A stretch of DNA of 64,000 bases from Macrotrachela quadricornifera (taxonomy: Eukaryota; Rotifera; Eurotatoria; Philodinida; Philodinidae): NCBI GenBank assembly GCA_022393335.1, contig JAJEKB010001187.1:1-64000 (forward strand), in the 5' to 3' direction. This document shows positions 41,014 through 52,569 of this stretch, piece by piece; position 1 is the first letter of the stretch; each line of letters starts with the position of its first letter. A model generated the notes under the pieces. It had not been told where the DNA came from. It saw only the letters and a list, made by a program, of their open reading frames with translations, and did no database searches. Position numbers and translations under genes: made by a program.

Positions 41014-41504
41014 AACTTGATAATCAGATAAAATGATTTACTCCTATCTAAGATCAAAGAAAGTTTAGAATCCGCAACTTGTAAAGTCAGCTTGAAGTCA
41101 TGTAAAGTCAAAGGTGTGTTGTGGTCTTGTTCTGTGACTCTTTCTAATTATTATGTAAGCACTTCCGAGTGTTGCATTCACTAGCATAATAAAAAAAATA
41201 GTCAATAGGCTGGACACAGTAGACGATCGGAAAGTGATCAGATTTCCAAGTCTTAGTGCCTGATATCGCCTATTGTCATAATTCCTAAAATAATGATTCT
41301 CAATGTTGTATAGAGACCTAGAAAATGCTGTATGATATAAGGCTCAATCTTTATCAAAAAAGGCTTTCTCGAACAAATATGGGCCAGGATTCTCCACACA
41401 TGATTTACCAAAATATTTTTTATTTAAAAGGTTTTGACTCTCAAATATGTTTTCTAGGTGATATTCGATTATTTCTGACCAAAAGGAACTGTTTCAGAGC
41501 ACAA
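41014..41504. other. Spacer between the DDE_1 relic and the hAT element
   Basis: No gene recognised. An ORF running from 41325 crosses the left end of the hAT insertion and is therefore not a conserved coding unit. Confidence 0.4.
41497..41504. repeat. 8 bp target-site duplication (left copy) of the hAT element
   Basis: GAGCACAA, identical to 42120-42127 directly after the right terminal repeat. Confidence 0.85.
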
Positions 41505-42119
41505 CAGGAACGTAGTCAGGGGGAGGATTGTTCCCATCCCCCTGAATTTTTGTTTTTTTTTTTATCAAGTCTGATAATTTCAAGCTTTGAACGCATTTGT
41601 TCTTCTTATTGCCAATATTAGAGTGACCAAGTACAATCAATGACACCATGAAAATGACTCAATTATTGATAATGTTCTATCCAAATATCTACATTCTACT
41701 TGAACTGTATGCGCTGATTCCGGTGTCGGTGGCCAGCGCTGAAAGATCGTTCTTAGTTTTGAGATTTATCAAAAGTTACTTAAGAAATCGAGCAGATGAC
41801 GGACGACTTAATAGTAGGCCATAATCAGTATTCATAAGAAAATTGCTCAACAGATGGATATCGAAATGATTGTAGATGAATTCTTCAAGAAAAAACGTCG
41901 AATAACATTTACTGATAGCTGCAACTAGCAATACTCTCATTTTTGTCAATAGTTATGTTATTTCATCAGTTTTTCATTGTACAAAAAAAATTGTCTATGA
42001 ACAAAAAATGAGTTCGTTTCGTTTATCATCATACGGAAAGGAGGATAGTCAAAAACATCTTTCTTAGGCAGAAAAAAAACTCGATCTCTCTCCTGCAAAA
42101 AATTCTAGCTACGTACCTG
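41505..42119 (+). mobile_element. 615 bp hAT element, internally deleted, with intact ends
   Basis: The left end is CAGGAACGTAGTCAGG and the right end is the inverse of CAGGTACGTAGCTAGA. Both are flanked by the identical 8 bp GAGCACAA (41497-41504 and 42120-42127), the target-site length of hAT transposons. The left end continues in a G-rich/C-rich hairpin (gggggaggatt...atccccctg). Inside is only the C-terminal transposase segment (next entry). This is a deletion derivative that cannot move by itself; the perfect duplication suggests it is fairly young or well preserved. Confidence 0.88.
41697..41932 (+). pseudogene. hAT transposase C-terminal dimerisation fragment
   Basis: The frame encodes L-Y-A-L-I-P-V-S-V-A-S-A-E-R-S-F, then K-S-Y-L-R-N-R, the diagnostic C-terminal dimerisation motif of hAT transposases. 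A TAA follows within about 40 codons, and further stops interrupt the remainder. No N-terminal zinc finger or catalytic core remains within the element. Confidence 0.85.
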
Positions 42120-43736
42120 GAGCACAATAGTGACATTTGGGAGTGCCTGTAGAAAAACTGCTTAATTTCAACTAGGTTCCCTCACATATTTTTCGTAGCA
42201 AAAATATTTTTGAAAAAGATATTATTGTTTTGAAAATGATTTGCTGACTAATATACGATCAATTCTGAGCAAATGAGAATTATTTCTATGCTAAAAAAGT
42301 CATATGGCAGCATGATCGCGTAAAATCTTTTCGCTGTGGCACAGTTCTACTGGAAGTAGATGATGCTGAAATTTTAGGCCATGAGACAATGACGACATAA
42401 GGTGAAAAGTGACAATTTTCCAGCTTTATAAAAATACTGTCTTTTCTTTTAAGAACATAGTTAAACTGAAAAAAAAAGCAGTGACTTTTATTAATTTTTG
42501 TATTTTAAAATAGACTATCTGTGTTGTATTCACTTTAGATAATGTGATAAAAATGAAATAACGATTGATGCATTAGTCTAGAATGTAGATAACGGAGGAT
42601 CTAGACTCTTATCGACAATTTTATTGCTCGTTACTTTATCGTACTTTAACGGTTCATATCAAACAGCTCAATATTATGGTCGTATACCTTTGTCACGGTA
42701 GGCACTGTAATAGAATAGTATGTGAAATGTATGAGTGAAAGAATAGAAATATTTGATCTTTATGAGAAAGTAACGATAGTTCCGTATCTTATAGAGTGCA
42801 GTCGTTCACAACTTGCCATACATTAAAAGTTATGCACATCAAACAAAGTTCTTGATTCTAGATAACTCATTATCATTTGTTTTGCTAATTTGATGCGCCC
42901 TATATATTGAAGTTTGCTTACTTTTAATGAGTCCATAGCAAATAATCTATTGTATTATGTAGTAGTGTGCAAAACGAAAACTTAGTTGTAAAATGATTCC
43001 AACTCATAGTAATAAGTTTGGACCTTTGTAACTATCAGAGTACTTAACTGAACATGATATTCAATTTTTTCTATTGATATATTGTTACGAAATCCTCTCC
43101 CTTCAAATTAAGTCTATAAAAGTTTTAACAGTTACATAGTTCGATAACGATGAAAGTTGTTTTCATTCACATAATAATGCTGAAACCCATATGAAACATG
43201 TATATTTACAGTCGACTTTGTTTTATCAGATTGCCAAAAAAAATCTCAAAAAGTTTCGTAGTTCAAAGTAATTTTTTTTGGTGCAATGAGTAGCTTAATG
43301 ACGCAATGGCTTTTACACTATTAATAAGACATAAAACTGCTTGATTTATTTCTTTTGTACAATTTGACCGAATAGTAATGATAGAAGTCAACTTTCATTG
43401 GAAAGCATAGCGACGTTTGTGTCACGTTACTTGTTTATTAAACATCGCAAGCAAAAGCATTAATCTCGTATACATCATTATAAAAAATGGAATCAATAGC
43501 TAATGAAACAATAATTATTTTTCTTTTTAAGAAGCGATCAAAGGCAAATAAAATACATAAAAAAAATATCGCAAGTAAAAAAAATTATTGAATAGATAGA
43601 TTGAATAATATTCATAGCAATACAGATAATACGAAAGAAACAGTTGACATAAATGACGTTCAATATGCATAAATAGTAAATGAATAATATACAAAATGTA
43701 CAATATCTTTTTTTAAAAAATGACAAATGTTCTATT
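42120..43736. other. Intergenic stretch between the hAT element and the PCM1-like gene
   Basis: Begins with the right copy of the hAT target duplication (42120-42127). The rest is AT-rich, with no gene, RNA or repeat I can support. The last ~200 bp would hold the 3' UTR of the PCM1-like gene. Confidence 0.4.
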
Positions 43737-46700
43737 CTAGGAATCATTAATAACTTCATTCTCAGATACAATATCATTACTTATCGAACGATTGACAAGA
43801 ACATATTCATTTCCATTTGAATTCAATTCTGTTGATATTGAACTTTCATTTTGTTGAAGATTACTTTCTTGACGTGATACAGCTGTTTCTAATTCAGTAT
43901 TGTTATTTTCTTCTTGGTCAGAATCATTATCTTCTTCATCACTACAGATTCTATTTAGAAAAAAAATCGTTTGTTAAGTGTGAAGTCTTTAAAATAAGTA
44001 GAAAAGTGACGCTTTCAAGTTAAAACTTGAAAAAATTGTTTTATGATGTTTATATCGACTAACAATTGAATAAACTGATTCAAATTATACTATTTCGAAC
44101 AATTTTTAATCGGGAACAGATTATTAGTATTCGATTTATTTTCAATAAACCTGTCCCGTAGAAGCCTCTGATCAACATAGACTATACATATCTATCATAA
44201 AGAAGTATTTTGATATAGCGAACATTATACTGGATAATCAATCAAAGGTAGTCATCCGATTTGAAATATATGGATCCATGTGAATTATAGTATTCTCATT
44301 ATCAGTTCGAGTTCTTTAGTAATACATACAATGTTAATGGTCGATTTTCCGATTCAGCTAATTCAATTTGATATTTATTATCATTGTCTCCATCTTCAAT
44401 TGATGATATTTCTTTTGTATGATATTGATTTGATGGATTACACTAAAAAAAATGTTTTTATTAAAAAATTTTAAATAAATAAATTCTACCAAATCTGTAT
44501 ATTCATCTTGTTGTTGGATTACTGATTGTGTATTTTGTTCAATATTATTTTTTGTTTGTAAATTCATTGTATTTTCATATATTTTATATTTAACTAATTC
44601 ATCAAATGTAGCATCAGATATGTCACGAATAAGATCAGCAGCACATTCACGAATACTAAAATAATATTTTGAATTTTTTTTTTGTTTTTGTTTATATAAT
44701 ATCTTACGTTGTTCCACAATATTTTTCAATAGTTTTATCAAGTAATTCAGAAAATTGATTTTGAAAATGACGTATTAATTGAGCTGAATCTGGTTGTTGT
44801 TTAAATAGAAATAATATACGTTCACGAATATGATTTAAAATTGATTGATTAAATATTTCATTTATATGTAATCGCATAAATCTAATAGAAAAATACTCGT
44901 AAAAAAAAAAGAAATTAGAATTTATTTATTTCATACGGAATTAATTGAACCATTATTGATTTAACTTGTAAATCAAGTGTTTGTGTATCAATATTATCTG
45001 ATTCCTAAATAAAATAAATATTTTCTTTTTATTAAATTATATCATTTAAAAATACTTGAGTTGTTGTAAAGTCATTAGATTGTTGTTCATTATCACTATC
45101 ATCAGATATATGTTGCTGTAATTGTTGATTAAGTTTTTGTTCAGAATTATATGAATGATTATTTTCATTACTAGTTGATATTGGTCGTCGATGAATTATA
45201 AAAGATTTAGAAAGATTTTCTTTTGATGAATGACGATGATGATGATTTGGAAGATTATAAGTATCAGATACTAGAAAATAAAGATATTTATAAAAAATTG
45301 ACAAATAAAAATACGAAAAATATGCTTTTCAGTTAGAGTATATCTTGTAAACAAAAGTTCATATATTTATATTGTTGGGATAAACATTTAGAACAAATAT
45401 AAATATTTTGTTCAGATTAATATCGAAATTCTACAGTTATTATGGACCTTATACATATTTGGTCAAGAAAAATAGTGAATGTACAATTTACATTGAAGTT
45501 TTTCGACTTCTTCTACATTATACGATCGATGCGATGATGATTAATTAGTAGTATATCAATTCAACACAGTCAACATATGATTGACATACTAAATTTAAAG
45601 AAAACATCAAAGTTATACATGCTGACTGATTAAAGTTGTATCGATTAGTTACTATTCTTCAATTATTATTTTTTAGTCAACTATAGTAAAGATTTTCTTA
45701 TAATTATTCTGAAAAATAAATGAATATCTAACCATTTCGTTCATATTTAATTGGTGTTGTTTCCATATTCTTTTTTTGAACATGAATTGCAGTTTGTTTT
45801 CCCGTACTTTCACTATTAAATGATGTTTTACTTGAATGTTCAAATAAATTATTTGTTGGTAAAATATGATTTTTTTGTTTTAATTGTTCATCAAATCTTG
45901 AACGTGGTTTTGGACGAATATTTGATTTTATTTGATCATAACTAAATAATGATTCTTTTGAATTATCTCTTGAATATATATGTGGAATATGTTGTTGATG
46001 ATATTGATTATCAAATGATATTGATGATGTTAAACGATTATTTTCTGATTGAAGTGCATTTATTTCACTTTGTAAAACAGCTATTTCACGATATGCTGCA
46101 TTTAAATTAACCATAAGACCTTGTGTAAATATTTGTTGTTGAAATTGATTAAATATTGGATTAATTGTTTGTAATACAGACGGATTTAATACATTTGTAA
46201 GACGTTGTTCAATATGACGATTAAAAGATTTTTGTTCTTGAATAAATGTTGATAAACAACGACATATATCATTCATTTGAATATTTAATTCATTAGAATT
46301 TTGTTCATATTTAGGAGAATGATTTTTAGATATACAAAAATTCTAAAATAATATTAAAGTTAAATATTTTATTATGAAATAATATAATTTAGTTAAACTT
46401 ACACTTTGTTTTATAAGTGATTTAGATTTTTTTATTTGATTATTTTTATTTTGATGATTAAAATTATATAATGGTCGAATATTTTTTGAATCATTTAATT
46501 TATCTTCATAAGTTTTTAATTGTATTGGTGGTGTTGTCATACTTTGATGTAATGAAGTAATTTGATCTTTTATTGTATGTAAACGTTGTCGAGATTCAAC
46601 TAAACGTTCAATTTCACGATGTTGTGCTGCCATTTTAACATCAACAGAATTATTTATTATTGGAAGAGATTTTGGAATTTTTTCACATGGAAGAATATTT

Positions 46701-49442
46701 GGTATATGAATTTGAATTTCTTGAGATGAAGATTTTTTTGATATTGGTGTTGAATTTACAGATGAAAAATGTTCATCTGGTTGAATTGTTTTAACCATTT
46801 GTTGAAGTTGATTTAAAGTAGATTTTGCTTGTTCAAGTTCTCTGAAATTCAAAAAGATTTTTCACAAAAATGAAAATATTATAAAACATTTACAATCGTT
46901 TAGTAGCTAATTCATTTGATAATTGATCAAGTTGTTTAGGATTATTATCATTATTTATTATTGGTTGTATAAATGTTTTTAAATATTGTGTATCATCTAA
47001 TTCAATAGAAGTTTCTTCATTTTGTTGATTATTTAAATCTATTTGATAATATGTTACAATTTGTTCTAATTCATCTAAACGTTCGCGAACATGTTCGAAA
47101 TTTTTTAAACGATTTTCTATGAATATTTCTGGTTGATTTGTTGAACTAAATTATAATATAATATATTAATAAAAAAAACGAATAAATAAGAGACAAATTT
47201 ACTTTTTTAATTGTTGAATTTCAGTATGATATTTTTGTTGATAAAGATTTCGAAGGTATTTTAAGCTAAATATTTTTCAGAAAATTATTTATAAAAATAA
47301 AAAAAGAATATTAAAATATATTTTACCGTTTACGTAAATTATTAATATCAAATAAAAGATTATCTGTTTCTTTTGAATTATCATTTTCTCTTCTAGTTAA
47401 TTCTTGTTGTTCAATTAGATGTTTTTCTGAACGACGTTTTAATGCAAGTAATGCTCGTTTTTGACCTTGTAAAGCACGAAACTAAATATTAAAATAAAAT
47501 AGAAGATTAATTTAAATAAAATTTCTCATTTCTTTTTTTTTTACTTGTTCTTTTTGTAACATTAAATTTCTTTCAATATCTTTTTCATTTTCCGTATTAC
47601 TTGCTTCATCATCAGACTTTCAAAAAGAAAAATAGATAAAAATACAAAGAAATATCGAAATAATCTTTTTACAGTAGATTCTTGATCTTTCCAATTAAAT
47701 GTATCACTCTTAAGACTTCCAACAAGTGAATCATAATTTGAATTATCATGACGATTTGTTTGTTCATTATCTGATGAATTTATTATTAATGGAATTGTTG
47801 GAGTTGTTGAAATAGTTGTTTGTGGAATAAAACCTATTTTACTTTCTATACGTGGTCGAACTATTGATTGAATATTACGTCGAAGTGATAAATCATCCTT
47901 ATTTCACCAATAAGAAAAAAAAAATTAAAATTATTTTACTTTTTCAATACATACGTCATTATCATCGTCATCATCGTCACATGTATTCATTTGTGTTTGA
48001 TGATGCATTGCAGAATTTTTATTCATGATTTCTGAGCGTTCTTCAGTTGTTAACTAAATGTAAAAATACGAATAATAAGTATTAGAGATTATTATACACA
48101 AGATTTTGTCATTTAGTTGTATTATCTTTTTGATCGAAAGATTGCACATAAAATTTTCTACAAAACTAGATAGAAACTTAAAGGTACTGTAACCCCTACC
48201 TTAGAAGGAATGGATATTAATAGGAAAATTTTCTGTTGAAATAAAGTACGTACTACATGAAGATCACATCTATTTCATTAGACTGTATTTTATGGAATAA
48301 ATGGACTAAAAATTATGAACGAATTTATAGACAGATTGAAATATATTATTTAAAAAAAAAGCTATAGAATTTCAGAAGTATTTTGATAAATGGAATATTT
48401 AAAATAATAAATAGAAGTTTTGGAAATATGAACAGAATGATTCCTTATGCATTTATCGTTATTTTGGAAAGGACTTAATAATGATATCAGAATAGTTAAT
48501 TTTATAGAATTATTAGTATAGTTTGAATTTAACTCTGCAATTTAAAAATATGTAAATATCTGAAGTTTCTAAGCAAATTCTATTATTTTAAAAAGCGTCA
48601 TGATACTGAACAATTTTGTTTTTTCTGTATTTCAAGGTAGAAACTTTCTAGACTAGCTGAGAAATTTCCTGTAAAAATTTTGTTTGGTAGACGTCTTAAA
48701 CATAACGCATAACTAATGATTGTCAGACTCTTCCCAACTACATATGGTTTTGCACCTTTAAAAAGAGATTTAGTCCAATTTAGTCTTTTAGTGCATATCA
48801 AAACATCTGAAAATCATATGAATTTACTGTAATTAAATTAAGTAAATTAACATAACCAGCTTGTTGTTCTTCAAGGTTTGCAATAATCGAACGAAGTTTT
48901 TCACGCTGTTCATCACTACCTGGCTAGAATAAAATATAAGAATATTTTCAATAAAAATAAAAATAATAATGAAAATAAAATTCTTACAACTAAACTTTTG
49001 AATGTTTCCATTGATTCAAACATTGTTTTTGCTTGTTGAATTGAATTTTGTATTTGTTTTATACGATTCATAATTTTAGATATTGAAATCATCTAAACAA
49101 TGACAATAATAAATAAAAAGAAAAAATTCTTTAATTATCTTTTTTTTTTTGTGTTACTTCTGATGATTGATCTTGATCATTATTAGTGATTGTATCAGTA
49201 TCTAATGTTTCATTTAATTCATCATTAGTTTCTTTCTCAAATGCTGGTCGTGGTATACCATCAGCTAATAAATCATTCTCATTTTCATTATCACTTATTT
49301 GTATATCATCATTCTGATAAACTGGATCAAAAAATGACATCTTTAAAAAAAGAAAAATATTTTTTTTTATAATGAAATATATAATTTAATTTACTTGAAC
49401 ATCCATATTAGGTAAATTACGTATTTTTCTTTTCAATGCCAT
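43737..49442 (-). CDS. PCM1: PCM1-like pericentriolar material protein
   Basis: Scaffold of centriolar satellites. Eighteen exons on minus: 49442-49395, 49340-49158, 49092-48988, 48923-48828, 48053-47955, 47897-47673, 47616-47545, 47481-47327, 47265-47203, 47145-46894, 46841-46403, 46342-45733, 45270-45056, 45004-44937, 44881-44708, 44655-44490, 44442-44330, 43950-43737. These join in frame to 1098 aa, about half the length of vertebrate PCM1. Evidence is the coiled-coil series (LRSIIANLEEQQAGY, ALQGQKRALLALKRRSEKHL, LEQAKSTLNQLQQMV, REIERLVESRQRL, REIAVLQSEINALQSENNRL) and the C-terminal ECAADLIRDISDATFDELV block that resembles the PCM1 C-terminal domain. Exon 4 is extended to a donor at 48827 because a nearer donor breaks the frame. 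The start lies 96 bp after the MRM2 stop and 8 nt after a strong tttttctag acceptor. PCM1 identity is inferred from this pattern and is moderately sure. Confidence 0.68.
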
Positions 49443-49538
49443 TTAATTATCTAGAAAAATAAGAAATATTACCATTTTAGGTATTGTTTCTTTAGAGATT
49501 AGAAAAATTGCACAAATAAAAAGAAAAGAAATATTTGA
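49443..49538 (-). promoter_or_regulatory. 96 bp spacer between MRM2 and PCM1-like genes with a strong splice acceptor
   Basis: Between the MRM2 stop and the next ATG the minus strand contains a pyrimidine-rich run ending tttttctag, eight bases before the ATG. There is little space for an independent promoter. Such a layout would fit a polycistronic transcript resolved by spliced-leader trans-splicing, which is documented in bdelloid rotifers. Confidence 0.4.
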
Positions 49539-50499
49539 TTATTTATCCTTTTTTTTTATTCGTATACGGCGAGCATCAGCCATAAGTCTTTCAATCTCAT
49601 TTTTGTTTGTTTCTATTCTTTGATTATTATTATCAATTTTTGTAGATATATTAGATGTATTTCCATGATATTGCATTGCTAGTAAATACATTTCTGATGA
49701 TTCATTACGTGATGAACCTGGTTTAATAGAATGAACAATATGAAAAAGAGATTGAAGTAATAAACGCATTTCTTGAAATGGTTTTTGTCCTTGAAATAAT
49801 TTACAAAGAAAATACCCATTTGGTTTTAATAATCGACGAGCAAAATCAAAAGCTTGTTGTTGAAGTGTTGCTATAGCTTAAAACAAAAGATATTAAATAT
49901 TATTTTATAATTTGAAAATAATATTAACCTGTATGATCAATTGCTCTACATCCAGTAACATTTGGACACATATCTGAAAGAATTCCATCAACTTTCTCAA
50001 CTTTTAATTGATTTAATAAATCTTGTAATTTTTTATTACATTCATTAGTTGTTTCGTCTGTTAAATTCCAATCATCAATAATATGTACACCAGGTATTTC
50101 AAAAATTGGATTACGATCAAGTGCTATAACAATTCCACATTTTAAATCTGGATTTGGTTTATGTAATGATGTTATTTCTGTTGGATGTAATAATTCATTT
50201 TGTTGTTGTTGTTGTTGTTCAGATTTCTTTCCTGTATTAGTACGAGCATTAACTTGTTTAACAAGTACTTGTGACCATGCACCAGGTGCAGCACCCATAT
50301 CAATTACAACATTACCAGGTTGTAAAAATTTGTATGTATCATTTATTTCAATTAATTTAAAAGCACTTCGTGCTCGATAATTTTCTTTAACTGATCGACG
50401 AACATATGGATCAGAAACATGTTTAGACATCCATGCATTTGCATAATGAGGTATACTAGTTGAAAATAAACGATAAGAAACAAATCGTTTGGTAAGCAT
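49539..50499 (-). CDS. MRM2: Mitochondrial rRNA 2'-O-methyltransferase (FtsJ/RrmJ family)
   Basis: SAM-dependent ribose methyltransferase of the large mitochondrial rRNA. Two exons, 50499-49929 and 49876-49539, give 302 aa in frame. The first ~20 residues are basic with Ser and aromatic residues, consistent with a mitochondrial presequence. The FtsJ core is intact: S-D-P-Y-V-R-R-S...RARSAFKLIEI with the catalytic Lys, the SAM motif VIDMGAAPGAWSQV, V-D-G-I-L-S-D-M-C-P-N (catalytic Asp), and C-K-L-F-Q-G with the second catalytic Lys. A Gln run of six and surrounding polar residues are inserted after the SAM motif. A Lys-rich tail makes it longer than human MRM2 (246 aa). The PCM1-like gene follows 96 bp downstream on the same strand. 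Confidence 0.92.
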
Positions 50500-51078
50500 A
50501 AATGTCTAGACGTTAAATTTTAACAATTGAAAGATACTTGACTTAAGTAAGTTTTTAACTTTTTTTTATACAATTTTTTTCCGTATATTACCCTTGAAGA
50601 GAGGTAAGATGGAACAATTACTTCCATCGGTCAATATTTTGAATGTAATGTTTTCAAGGTAACAACCTCGAAACAGTTTTTTATTGATATAACGTATCAA
50701 TTTTTATTTTTTATTAATTATTTTATTTATTTTCATTCTTTTGAATTATTAATAAGGCTTAGTCATCGTTTGTTCTAATCATTCGATTAAATAAATAAAA
50801 TAAATACATAATATGAGAGCGACATCTTTCGAATCAAAAGAACAGCTGATCTTTGCTTGTGTGAAGAATGTGCATGCAACGTTTTATTTCTTTGTTTCAA
50901 AAGAAAACTGATGTAGTAATCTATTTATGACAAACTTTCATATTTATTGTTGATGAGATCATTTTAAATAACAAGAAAAAAGCTAATAGATAAGCGTCAC
51001 TGCAACATACATAATATAACCACATGAGAAGAATTGCAAGAAGATATTTTAGGTCATAGACGAAACGTAATGATTTAA
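50500..51078. other. Divergent intergenic region between MRM2 and the ParB-like gene
   Basis: No gene seen. It should contain promoters for both directions. An acceptor-like gtctag lies 6 nt upstream of the MRM2 start on the minus strand. Confidence 0.4.
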
Positions 51079-52029
51079 ATGAATAACCATAATATTGATT
51101 TTGATTCTGTTCGATACACACAAGAATATTTTTATCCATATTTTTCAAATGGTCGAATGACCGTCAGTGAAACATACGTAGCTTTATCTAATGGATTTCT
51201 TCATCCTACTTCTCTAGCATCAATAACAATTTTCGAACATGATAAGCAACTCTATTGTATTGATACACGTCGTCTTACAATTGCTAAAGAATTACAACGG
51301 AGAAAAAAATTAGAAATATTAAAATGCTTATGTATACAGTATGTTAAAAAAAATGATAACCAATTTACAGATCAATATTTCAATCTTGTATACGAACGTT
51401 TACCAGCAATGAAAAAGAAAGGTCTGGATGGTAAAACAATTAAACTTTTTCGTGAACTAGATTACATGTGTTGTTTCAACGTAAGTTCGAACAATTTTCG
51501 TGATGATCTTAATGAACATATTGCTAAAGATCATTTAAAAATGAGTTTTGCAGAATTCAAAAACTTAAATATTTGCCAATGCAGCCAATGTGATCGAAGG
51601 GCCCAAATTAACATTATCAAAACATCAAACAAAAGTTATTATAAATTTATACAAAACTGTCGTTGCCAAAAGTTTGGATCACAAGTCCTTTATAGAATGA
51701 AAAAACCTTGGACAGAAGTCACTTTTCAAGAAATTTGTGATATATTTATGTCTTTAAGACAAACGTTAATTTGTCCAGATATTGTGATGAAAAGTCATAT
51801 GAAACATGTTGATTCAAAGAAACCATCGAAAGATGTTGCAGTTCTTTGTATCCAGGAATCATCTCATCAAAGCTCACATTCATATATTAATCATAATACA
51901 CAAGAAGTAGAAAATGATAGTTCTATTGAACAATGTTGTCGGGTTTTACTGCAATTTTCGTTCATCATTATGATGTTTTTGTCAGTATTTCTTTTTTTCT
52001 TTTCCAATAAAATAGTTCATGATGCATAG
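51079..52029 (+). CDS. Intronless protein with ParB/Srx-like N-terminal domain and C-terminal membrane anchor
   Basis: A single uninterrupted 316-codon frame, in contrast to the intron-rich neighbours. Residues 11-66 show V-R-Y-T-Q (11-15), F-S-N-G (22-25), a T..AL..G stretch and ...L-Y-C-I-D-T-R-R-L (58-66). This resembles the conserved pattern of ParB/sulfiredoxin-like domains, which also occur in bacterial secreted effector proteins and sporadically in animals. The central part has three cysteine clusters, including CQCSQC (166-171) and C-R-C (194-196), possibly zinc-binding. A hydrophobic segment (about 289-309) with a short charged tail suggests a C-terminal membrane anchor. No catalytic activity can be assigned. 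Absence of introns and the domain type raise the possibility of horizontal transfer or retrocopying; both are inference. The gene itself is likely real given its length in AT-rich DNA. Confidence 0.6.
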   Translation: MNNHNIDFDSVRYTQEYFYPYFSNGRMTVSETYVALSNGFLHPTSLASITIFEHDKQLYCIDTRRLTIAKELQRRKKLEILKCLCIQYVKKNDNQFTDQYFNLVYERLPAMKKKGLDGKTIKLFRELDYMCCFNVSSNNFRDDLNEHIAKDHLKMSFAEFKNLNICQCSQCDRRAQINIIKTSNKSYYKFIQNCRCQKFGSQVLYRMKKPWTEVTFQEICDIFMSLRQTLICPDIVMKSHMKHVDSKKPSKDVAVLCIQESSHQSSHSYINHNTQEVENDSSIEQCCRVLLQFSFIIMMFLSVFLFFFSNKIVHDA

Positions 52030-52569
52030 TAACATGATGATTTTTCAAAATTATTCTCTTAACATTAGAAGCATTATTTAATAGTTTAATATTCTGAATT
52101 GGACGAAAATATTGTCATATGATGATCATTTTTCTCGTGATTCTTATTTAGCCATGTTACAATACTAAATTCAGTTCAGAATATTTAGGTATTTGATATC
52201 GTTTTGAATTAATAAATTCGTTGTATGTTGTGTTAAAATCAAAATGAATTTATTTATAATACATAGGATGGTCAGAAAGTTCCTGGAACATCATCTTTTT
52301 TTATTCAGTAAAACATTTTTAAAATCTTTTTTAATCAAATGTTAAGAGTACTTGTTTTAGTTTATTGTACAGTGTTTTATTTAGAAAATACATATGTGAC
52401 AATACTTTTGACACAATTATATTTTCACAAACGAATTTCCTCAATGATACCCTGATGAAAATGTTCCGAGTAGTTTTTGATCACCCTATGTAAAAACAAA
52501 TAACTATTCAAAATAAAATCAATATGAGAATGTTATTTAAAAATATTAGAAAAATTATAATTGAGCAAG
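52030..52569. other. Convergent intergenic region
   Basis: AT-rich with no gene. The segment at about 52266-52290 (ggatggtcagaaagttcctgga) recurs imperfectly in inverse near 52455-52490 (aatgttccgagtagtttttgatcaccct). The two may be the eroded ends of a ~220 bp insertion, but I could not define borders. Confidence 0.35.

Noticed and set aside
41325..41621. 98-codon plus-strand ORF
   Set aside because: It crosses the left boundary of the hAT insertion, so it cannot be a conserved gene.
50921..51148. 75-codon minus-strand ORF upstream of and overlapping the ParB-like gene start
   Set aside because: Hydrophobic AT-rich frame overlapping the much better plus-strand gene.
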